This document shows, one piece after another, positions 1-5,281 of a stretch of DNA of 9,500 nt. The stretch is from Halobacteriales archaeon QH_8_67_36 (GTDB lineage: Archaea; Halobacteriota; Halobacteria; Halobacteriales; Haloarculaceae). Both the position numbers and the translations under genes were made by a program. The notes beneath the pieces were generated by a model. That model had not been told where the DNA came from and searched no databases. It was given only the letters and a program-made list of their open reading frames with translations. The stretch covers positions 8,058 to 17,557 of the forward strand of contig PXQZ01000053.1 in assembly GCA_003021755.1 (NCBI GenBank). Reading direction: 5' to 3'. Position 1 is the stretch's first letter; every line of letters starts with the position of its first letter.

Positions 1-436
1 CGTAACACAGCTCCGGGTCCTCGCGGTCGTAGGCGTCCATCGCGTCCTCGACCATCTCGATGACGACCGCCGCTATCTCCTGGATGTCGACCTCCGGGAA
101 GACGCTGCGTTCGGCCTCCAGGGAGTATTCCCCGAGGTTCGTCGCCAGGTCGCCGATGCGTTCGAGGTCGGTGATGGTCTTGAACGAGGCGGCAATAAAG
201 CGCAGGTCGGAGGCGACGGGCTGCTGGAGCGCCAGCAGGTCGATGCAGTCCTGTTCGAGGTCGAGATACATCCGGTTTATCTCGTCGTCGCCGTTGATGA
301 CTTCCCAGGCGAGGTCCTCGTCTTTCTGTTCGATGGCCGACAACCCCAGACGGAGCCGGTCCAGAACGAGTTCAGACATGTATAGCACGTCCTCGCGGAG
401 CGACTCCAGAAGCTCCTGATACGATTCGCGTGGCAT
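1..436 (-). CDS. phoU: PhoU-family regulator, partial (C-terminus beyond left edge)
   Basis: This gene reads leftwards from the ATG at 434-436 and is open to base 1, giving 145 codons without a stop. PhoU proteins are cytoplasmic three-helix-bundle repeats that bind metal clusters and restrain Pst phosphate transport and its kinase; archaeal members are less well defined. Seen here: an N-terminal helix starting MPRESYQELLESL, a DDEIN motif, then YLDLEQDCIDLLAL, QPVASDLR and the PhoU signature TDLERIGDLATNLG at about residues 90-103. The full protein should be about 220 residues, as in its paralogue at 771-1436, so the last third is missing. A purine stretch GGAGAG (minus strand, 450-445) lies 8 bases before the ATG and supports this start. 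It lies 334 bases downstream of the paralogue on the same strand, with an inverted repeat and a TATA-like element between them, so it may have its own promoter. Family assignment is firm; the signal it controls (phosphate or K+) is open. Confidence 0.9.
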   Translation of the reverse strand, partial: MPRESYQELLESLREDVLYMSELVLDRLRLGLSAIEQKDEDLAWEVINGDDEINRMYLDLEQDCIDLLALQQPVASDLRFIAASFKTITDLERIGDLATNLGEYSLEAERSVFPEVDIQEIAAVVIEMVEDAMDAYDREDPELCY

Positions 437-577
437 TGTCGGGACTCTCCGGGCCGGCCGTATCAGCCTTTCCCTTCTCGCAGTATCCGCCGTCGGGCGC
501 GTGTTCGACAGTCCGCATGGGGCAGCGAGCCGTTTCGCAGGCCGCGACTACAAGGAGTGGCCTGTGTTCTCCGGCAG

Positions 578-689
578 TGTTCAGATAAGCGATTGTCAGC
601 AGCAGGGTCTGCATGAACAGCTGAAAGCCCTCGGCTGTCTCGACTCCCGCGGCTCGCTGCGCGCGTTCGCTCGCGTCCTTATCTGAACA
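578..689. repeat. 12-bp inverted repeat enclosing 88 bases
   Basis: TGTTCAGATAAG at 578-589 is matched by its exact reverse complement CTTATCTGAACA at 678-689. The next bases outward and inward do not pair, so the repeat is exactly 12 bp. The enclosed 88 bases contain smaller self-complementary pieces (for example AGCC-CTC-GGCT). The arrangement could be the ends of a miniature inverted-repeat element, or the stem of a long RNA hairpin at the end of the phoU message from 771-1436. I find no target-site duplication in the flanks, so mobility is unproven. Confidence 0.5.
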
Positions 690-708
690 GCGCCTGTTCT
701 CCCCCACG

Positions 709-722
709 TTTTTATAAAACGG
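709..722. promoter_or_regulatory. AT-rich TATA-like element between the phoU genes
   Basis: TTTTTATAAAA around 709-719 is the strongest TATA-like sequence in the window and is nearly symmetric, so it could be read on either strand. On the minus strand it would start RNA near 685-690, giving a leader of about 250 bases before the phoU ATG at 436 and placing the start at one arm of the inverted repeat. It lies only about 50 bases past the stop of the upstream phoU, so on that message the T-run could instead act as an intrinsic archaeal terminator. Confidence 0.35.
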
Positions 723-770
723 GTGCTGCAGCGAGCGAAGTGAGCGAGGACGCCCCCCGCAGTAAGAATA

Positions 771-1436
771 CTAGTAAATGAGTTCGGCGTCGTTCTCGAC
801 CATGTACAGCGTGCGGGCGGCAATGTTGACGGCGTGGTCGCCGGCACGTTCGAGGTCCCTGACGGTGAGCAGATACCGCTTGGTGTCGGCGAGCGTCGCG
901 GCCACGTCGTCGTCGGGCGTGTAGGTGACGAGCGAGCGCACGAGGTCGTTCGTGGCGGCCCCACAGCGCTGGTCGAGGTCCGTATCGGCTGTGGCGACGT
1001 CCCGGCAGCGCTCCGGGTCGCCGTTCTCGTAGGCGACCAGGGCGTCACGGAGCTGGGCCAGCGTCATCTCGCCGATGTCGGTGATTGGCACCGACGGGAC
1101 GGTGCCACCGGCCATCGCGTCGACGCGGGTGCCGAGGTTCGTCGCGAGGTCGCCGACGCGTTCGAGGTCGGTGAGAATCTTGAACGAGGCGACGACGAGC
1201 CGGAGGTCCGAGGCCACGGGCTGGTGGAGCGCCAGCAGGTCGATACACTCCGCTTCGAGGTCGAGATACCGCTCGTTGATCTCGTCGTCGGCGGCGGCGA
1301 CGGCGCGGCCCGTCGCGGGGTCGCGCTGTTCGTAGGCGGTGACTGCGCGGTCGAGTCGCTCGGTGACGTCACGGCCCATCGCACAGACGTCCGTCCGGAG
1401 AGCGTCGAGTCGAGCCTCGAACGTGTCACGCGACAT
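771..1436 (-). CDS. phoU: PhoU-family regulator (full length)
   Basis: This 221-residue cytoplasmic protein has the length of a complete two-repeat PhoU. The first repeat carries DDEINERYLDLEAECIDLLA, then QPVASDLR and TDLERVGDLATNLG (about residues 90-103). The second repeat ends with VRDLERAGDHAVNIAART (about 191-208), the second copy of the E-R-x-G-D-H/L-x-x-N metal-binding signature. Classical PhoU proteins damp phosphate uptake through Pst and its sensor kinase. Here no pst gene is in view; instead the gene lies 63 bases downstream of trkH on the same strand, after trkA-trkH, which suggests a link to potassium transport. A weak TATA-like TTTGAAA (minus strand, 1466-1460) sits about 28 bases before the ATG, so a leaderless message is possible. 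The core is closely similar to the partial phoU at 1-436 in both protein and DNA, indicating duplication. Family sure, physiological target inferred. Confidence 0.93.
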   Translation of the reverse strand: MSRDTFEARLDALRTDVCAMGRDVTERLDRAVTAYEQRDPATGRAVAAADDEINERYLDLEAECIDLLALHQPVASDLRLVVASFKILTDLERVGDLATNLGTRVDAMAGGTVPSVPITDIGEMTLAQLRDALVAYENGDPERCRDVATADTDLDQRCGAATNDLVRSLVTYTPDDDVAATLADTKRYLLTVRDLERAGDHAVNIAARTLYMVENDAELIY

Positions 1437-1458
1437 GTACGAATAGTGTGGGGGAGCC

Positions 1459-1468
1459 GTTTCAAAGG
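1459..1468 (-). promoter_or_regulatory. Weak TATA-like element before phoU
   Basis: On the minus strand the sequence reads CCTTTGAAAC, centred about 28 bases before the phoU ATG at 1436. No Shine-Dalgarno is visible, so a leaderless start fits. The match to a haloarchaeal TATA box is weak, and phoU may simply be read through from trkH. Confidence 0.3.
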
Positions 1469-1499
1469 CGTGTCGGTGGGACGACAGCGACCGCGCGCC

Positions 1500-3038
1500 C
1501 TACTCGTTCCAGAACGCTCCGGTGAACATAACGAACACCGGGAGTATCTCCAGCCGACCGATCCACATCAGGAATATCATCAGGATCTTGCTGGTCGCCG
1601 GGAACGCGACGTAGCTCCCGAACGGGCCGAGGAAGCCGAATCCGGGGCCGATGTTGCCGATAGTGGCCAGGCTCGCGCTGAGCCCCTCCAGCAGCGTCAT
1701 CTCCAGCCCGACGCGGCTAGCATCGAGCATGATGAGGATGGTTGCCACGCCGAAGGTGAGCAGGTACAGCAGCGTAAAGCCGTAGATGGCGTTGATGGCG
1801 TCCTCGTCGATGACGTGGCCACCGAGGCGGACCGGTTTGACGGCGCTGGGGTGGGCGGTGGTAAAGAGCTGGCGCCGAACGGATTTCAGGACGACCAGCC
1901 AGCGGACGACCTTCACCCCGCCGCCGGTCGAACCGGCCGACCCGCCGATGAACATCGCGAACACCAGCAGGGCCTGTGAGGTCGTACCCCACTGGGCGAA
2001 GTCGCTCGTGGCGTACCCGGTGGAGTTCAGCAGGGAGGCTGTCTGGAACGTCGCCTGCCGCAGGGAGTTCTCGATGACGCCCTGTGTGACGCCACCGAGG
2101 TCGCCAAGCGGCGGCGCCGAGCCGGTAAGGAGGAACCCCCAGAGGACGAGCGCCAGCCCGGCGTTCGCGCCGAGATACGCCTGGAGCTCCCGGTCCTTGA
2201 GGAAGGCGGCGTAGTCGTCCTGCAACAGGAAGTAAAACAGCGCGAAGTTCATCCCGGCAATGAACATAAAGGGGATGACGAGCCACTGGACGGCCGGGGA
2301 GAACGCCGCGATGCTGGCCGCCTGCGGGGAGAACCCGCCGGTCGGCAGGGTCGTGAAGGCATGGGCGACAGCGTTGTAGAGGTTCATCTCGGGCGCACGG
2401 CCAGCGTAGTGGATCCCGAGCAGCAAGACGGCATACAGGACAGTGAACGCGAGGTAAAACAACCAGAGCAGCCGCGCGGTCTCGGCGATTTTCGGCGTCA
2501 GTTTCTGCAGTTCCGGGCCGGGCGCCTCGGAGTCGATGAGCTGGGCGCCGTTGACCGCGGCCTCGGGGAGGATGGCGACCATCAGGACGATGATACCCAT
2601 CCCGCCCAGCCACTGGGTGAGCTGTCGCCACATCAGCAGGGCGTGGGAGTGACGCTCGAAGGATATCTCGCCGGTGACGGTGGCGCCGGTCGTGGTGAAC
2701 CCGGACATCGACTCGAACAGCGCGTTGACCGGGTGTCGAAGGGTCGACTCGGTGCCGTAGCCCGCGATGACGTAGGGGACGGCGCCGACGAGGGCGACGG
2801 CGCCCCACGACAGCGCCACGAGCAGGAGCGCCTCGCGGACGCCCAGTTGCGGGTCGTCGTCGAGTCGCTCCAGCGCGACGCCGACGGCGACCGTGATCGC
2901 GATAGACGCGAGGAAGGTGCGGATGCCCTCGCCGTAGACGATGCTCACCACGAGCGGAATCAGCATCGCGACGGCGAGATACTTGATGACCGTCCCGGTG
3001 AAGGCGACGCTCTGTCGCCAGTCGACGCGGACCGACAT
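1500..3038 (-). CDS. trkH: TrkH-family potassium uptake channel subunit (canonical filters)
   Basis: A 512-residue integral membrane protein that forms the K+ pathway of a Trk system and is gated by cytoplasmic TrkA. It has the four M1-P-M2 repeats of the SKT superfamily after two leading membrane helices. Filter sequences are canonical: SGFTTTGATVTG (P1, Gly118), LPTGGFS (P2, Gly234), LNSTGYAT (P3, Gly341) and TIGNIGPGFG (P4, Gly464). The intramembrane gating loop GGSAGSTGGGVK (365-376) and the C-terminal MWIGRLEILPV are also present. I chose the ATG at 3036-3038 because MSVRVDW leads straight into the first helix; the frame stays open further upstream only through low-quality, non-membrane sequence overlapping trkA. 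trkA ends 82 bases upstream on the same strand, so the two probably form an operon, with phoU next. A five-codon frame just upstream may couple translation (see 3038-3072). Confidence 0.93.
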   Translation of the reverse strand: MSVRVDWRQSVAFTGTVIKYLAVAMLIPLVVSIVYGEGIRTFLASIAITVAVGVALERLDDDPQLGVREALLLVALSWGAVALVGAVPYVIAGYGTESTLRHPVNALFESMSGFTTTGATVTGEISFERHSHALLMWRQLTQWLGGMGIIVLMVAILPEAAVNGAQLIDSEAPGPELQKLTPKIAETARLLWLFYLAFTVLYAVLLLGIHYAGRAPEMNLYNAVAHAFTTLPTGGFSPQAASIAAFSPAVQWLVIPFMFIAGMNFALFYFLLQDDYAAFLKDRELQAYLGANAGLALVLWGFLLTGSAPPLGDLGGVTQGVIENSLRQATFQTASLLNSTGYATSDFAQWGTTSQALLVFAMFIGGSAGSTGGGVKVVRWLVVLKSVRRQLFTTAHPSAVKPVRLGGHVIDEDAINAIYGFTLLYLLTFGVATILIMLDASRVGLEMTLLEGLSASLATIGNIGPGFGFLGPFGSYVAFPATSKILMIFLMWIGRLEILPVFVMFTGAFWNE

Positions 3039-3072
3039 CACTGGACACCGTGCATTGGCGTACCCTCCCGGC
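3038..3072 (-). promoter_or_regulatory. Possible leader mini-ORF coupled to trkH
   Basis: In the trkA-trkH gap the minus strand has GGGAGGG (3069-3063), then 7 bases, then ATG (3055-3053) followed by CAC GGT GTC CAG and TGA. That stop shares its A with the trkH ATG (TGATG, 3040-3036). The ribosome-binding-like purine run is at ideal spacing for the mini-ORF but too far (24 bases) for trkH itself. A T5 run (minus strand, 3086-3082) about 29 bases before the mini-ORF ATG could be an internal promoter. Termination-reinitiation at trkH is inferred. Confidence 0.3.
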
Positions 3073-3120
3073 GCAACTGCGAAAAACTTCCCGCTCTCAT
3101 CCGAGTGGTCACCGGTGTCG

Positions 3121-4452
3121 TCACAGCAGGCTGCTGGCCTCGTCGACGTACTCCACGTCGACGAACACGACGACGTGGTCACCCCCCTCTATCACGGTGT
3201 CCCCGCGGGGGATTATCAGTTCGCCGCTCCGGGTGATGGCGCCGATGACGACGCCCTCGGGCAGGTCCGCGACCGACTCGCGGATGGGGCGGTCGATGAG
3301 CACGCTCTCCTCGTCTATCTCTATCTCGAGGACTTCGGCGCGGTCGGACTCGATGATGGCGACGTTCTCGGCGTGTTGTTCCCGCGTGAAGCGCGTTATC
3401 TCCTCGGCGGTCGCCTCGCGCGGATTGACCGCCACGTCGACGCCGACGGCCTCGAACAGCGGGACGTACTCGCCCGAGTCGACGACGGCGACTGCCCGCT
3501 GTGCGCCCAGTCGCTTTGCGAGCAATCCCGCGAGCAGGTTCTTCTCGTCGTTTTCCAGCGCCGTGATGACGACATCGACGTCCTCGATGTGCTCCCGTTC
3601 GAGGAACTCCCGGTCGGTCGCGTCGCTTTCCAGGACAGTGGTGCCGCTGAGCGCCTCGGCGAGTTCGCGGGCACGGTCGGAGTCGCGCTCGATGAGCCGG
3701 GGTTTCAGCCCGCGTTCCTGGAGCAGCCGTGCGGTGTGATAGCCCACGTCGCTGCCGCCGACGACGAGGATGTTGCGGGCGCCGTCGGTGTCCGGTTCGA
3801 GTTCGTGCGAGAACGTCTGGACGCTCTCGGGGCTCCCGATGACGATGACGTCGTCGCCCGGCTTCAGCACGGTTTCACCGCGCGGGATGACGACGCTGTC
3901 CTCCCGCAACACGGCGGCGAAGGTGAGCGACTCGTACCGGTCGGCCTCCCGGACGGTTCGGTCGGCGACGGGGCTCGACTCGGCGATCTCGAACTCCGCC
4001 ATCTGGACGACGCCGTCGGCGAACGTCTCCACGTCCTGTGCCGCCGGCAGCCCCACCACGCGGGCGATGCTCTCGGCGGTCAGGAGGTTCGTCGCGACCA
4101 TGTGGTCGACGCCGAAGGCCCGCTCGGACTGTTGCCAGGTCCGCAGGAACTTCGCGCTCTTGACCCGCGAGATGGTGAAGGCGTCCGTCACCGTCATCGT
4201 CGTGCCACACGTGACGATGTTGGTTTCGTCGTCGTCCGTGCTGGCGATGAGGATGTCGGCCTTCCGGACGTTTGCCTCCTGCAGGGTATCGAGGTCGGCG
4301 CCGTCGCCCTCGATGCCGAGGACGTCAGCGTCGTACATCAGCTGTTCGACGCAGTCGCCGTCGATGTCGATGACGGCCACGTCGTGGGAGGGGGCGAGAC
4401 TCTCGGCGATGGCCGACCCGACTTCGCCGGCCCCGACGATGACTACGTACAT
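3121..4452 (-). CDS. trkA: TrkA potassium uptake regulator, two RCK units
   Basis: A 443-residue peripheral cytoplasmic subunit that binds NAD(H)/nucleotides and gates TrkH. It has two full RCK units: RCK_N with GAGEVG (residues 7-12) and acidic IDID (28-31) at about 1-130; RCK_C with IPRGETVLKPGDDVIVIG at about 147-215; a second Rossmann unit starting NILVVGGSDVG (227-237) to about 350; and a second RCK_C with IIPRGDTVIEGGDHVVVF (413-430). The length matches classical TrkA (about 450). The ATG at 4450-4452 is chosen because MYVVIVGAGE is the standard RCK start; the same frame continues upstream into the divergent gene, but that extension is an antisense shadow. trkH follows on the same strand, so this is the expected gate-channel pair. 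A 16-base palindrome lies 14-29 bases before the ATG, suggesting control by a dimeric repressor or activator. The second Rossmann motif, GGSDVG, departs slightly from GxGxxG. Confidence 0.94.
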   Translation of the reverse strand: MYVVIVGAGEVGSAIAESLAPSHDVAVIDIDGDCVEQLMYDADVLGIEGDGADLDTLQEANVRKADILIASTDDDETNIVTCGTTMTVTDAFTISRVKSAKFLRTWQQSERAFGVDHMVATNLLTAESIARVVGLPAAQDVETFADGVVQMAEFEIAESSPVADRTVREADRYESLTFAAVLREDSVVIPRGETVLKPGDDVIVIGSPESVQTFSHELEPDTDGARNILVVGGSDVGYHTARLLQERGLKPRLIERDSDRARELAEALSGTTVLESDATDREFLEREHIEDVDVVITALENDEKNLLAGLLAKRLGAQRAVAVVDSGEYVPLFEAVGVDVAVNPREATAEEITRFTREQHAENVAIIESDRAEVLEIEIDEESVLIDRPIRESVADLPEGVVIGAITRSGELIIPRGDTVIEGGDHVVVFVDVEYVDEASSLL

Positions 4453-4465
4453 CCGTGGCCCTCTG

Positions 4466-4481
4466 CCCGATACATATCGGG
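4466..4481. promoter_or_regulatory. Palindromic operator/TATA-like site before trkA
   Basis: CCCGATA-CA-TATCGGG is a perfect 7-bp inverted repeat around a 2-base centre. Read on the minus strand it contains GATATGTAT about 20-27 bases before the trkA ATG, so the palindrome overlaps a plausible TATA box for a leaderless trkA message. A second AT-rich stretch (AGTAATACA on the minus strand, about 4505-4514) is an alternative TATA. The combination is typical of an archaeal winged-helix regulator site, but the regulator is unknown. Confidence 0.5.
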
Positions 4482-4596
4482 GTCGTTCAGTCGGCCCGGT
4501 GAAGTGTATTACTATCTGCTGGGGGCGACGGAGGTGGGGAGACGCCGTTCCGGAGAGCGGTAGGCTTTCGTCGGTTGGTTCAGAACGACGGGACGA

Positions 4597-5280
4597 ATGT
4601 ACATCGTCATCGTCGGGGCGGGTGACATCGGAACGCCGCTTATCGAAACCGCGACTGCCGGTGGCAACGATGTCATCGTCGTCGAACGGGACACCGCGAA
4701 GGCGGAGCAGGCGTCCAGGGAGTTCGACTGTCTGGTCATCGACGACGACGCGACGTCGAAGGAGGTGCTCGCCGGGGCGGGCGCGGACAGAGCCGACGCG
4801 CTCGTCTCGACGACCGACCAGGACGCGACCAACATCATGGTCTGCCTGCTGGCCCAGGAACTGGACGTTCCGGAGGTCATCTCCGTCGTCCACGACCCCG
4901 AACACATGGGGCTGTTCCGCCAGATAGGCGTGAACACGATGCAAAACCCCCAGCGGCTCATCGCGGAGTATCTCTACCGGGCGGTCAAACGCCCCTCCAT
5001 CGTCGATTTCATGCGCATCGGCGAACAGGCGGGGGTGTTCGAGATTACGGTCGAGGACACCGCACCTATCGCTGGCAAGACGCTACAGGAAGCCAACGAG
5101 GCCAGGTTGATACAGAGCGACGTGCTCATCGTCGCAATCGAGCGCAATGGGGAGGGCGAACCGATAACCCCGCGTGGCGAAACGCGAATCGAGCCGGACG
5201 ACCTGTTGACCGTCTACTCCGCGACGGGCGCAACACCCGAGGTGACCGGTGTCTTCGGTCACACCGAGGGCCACGACTGA
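4597..5280 (+). CDS. trkA: TrkA-family regulator, single RCK unit (half-size)
   Basis: A 227-residue cytoplasmic RCK protein. RCK_N spans about 1-125, with GAGDIG at residues 7-12, acidic VVERD at the end of strand 2 (28-32) and STTDQDATNIMVCLLAQ following. RCK_C spans about 140-210, with PIAGKTLQEA and ITPRGETRIEPDDLLTVYS. It would bind NAD(H) or an adenine nucleotide and gate the TrkH encoded next to it, the stop and the next ATG being 1 base apart. With one RCK unit it resembles KtrA and half-size TrkA proteins, which assemble as rings of identical subunits, unlike the 443-residue TrkA at 3121-4452. The ATG at 4597 gives the standard MYIVIVGAGD start. No clear Shine-Dalgarno precedes it; a TATA-like GTATTAC near 4506-4512 would leave a leader of about 60 bases. 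The two trkA genes are divergent and share 144 bases of control region. Confidence 0.93.
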   Translation: MYIVIVGAGDIGTPLIETATAGGNDVIVVERDTAKAEQASREFDCLVIDDDATSKEVLAGAGADRADALVSTTDQDATNIMVCLLAQELDVPEVISVVHDPEHMGLFRQIGVNTMQNPQRLIAEYLYRAVKRPSIVDFMRIGEQAGVFEITVEDTAPIAGKTLQEANEARLIQSDVLIVAIERNGEGEPITPRGETRIEPDDLLTVYSATGATPEVTGVFGHTEGHD

Positions 5281-5281
5281 C

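Larger units (their letters stand above)
437..770. other. 334-base gap between two phoU paralogues
   Basis: I see no convincing gene here. Short open frames exist on both strands, but they overlap the phoU start or lack family features. What it does hold: a GC palindrome GGCCGGCC near 452-460; a 12-bp inverted repeat (578-589 and 678-689); arginine/serine-codon-like tracts such as GCGAGCGAAGTGAGCGAG (731-748), a kind of low-complexity sequence often met between haloarchaeal genes; and an AT-rich island around 709-719. The tract at 666-674 is the reverse complement of 731-739, so the two could pair around the AT-rich island. The region must contain the 3' end of the upstream phoU message and probably the promoter of the downstream phoU. 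Confidence 0.6.

Noticed and set aside
501..686. 61-codon plus-strand frame in the phoU gap
   Set aside because: It has no promoter, no family features, and crosses the inverted repeat; it is probably chance.
834..1979. Long plus-strand open frame of 381 codons
   Set aside because: It is antisense to phoU and trkH, has no recognisable domain, and its composition mirrors the opposite strand. Long shadow frames are normal in GC-rich haloarchaeal genes.
2941..4563. Long plus-strand frame of 540 codons opposite trkA
   Set aside because: It is a shadow of trkA: valine/aspartate-rich translation with no family motif, spanning the trkA-trkH gap and the promoter region.
4453..4944. N-terminal extension of the minus-strand trkA to 4944
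   Set aside because: The frame stays open, but it would run antisense through the divergent trkA and through both promoters; MYVVIVGAGE at 4452 is the standard family start.
5249..5281. GTG start at 5249 for the plus-strand trkH
   Set aside because: It would overlap trkA by 32 bases, and its purine motif is only 3 bases away. The ATG at 5282 gives a natural 1-base gap. The GTG cannot be fully excluded.
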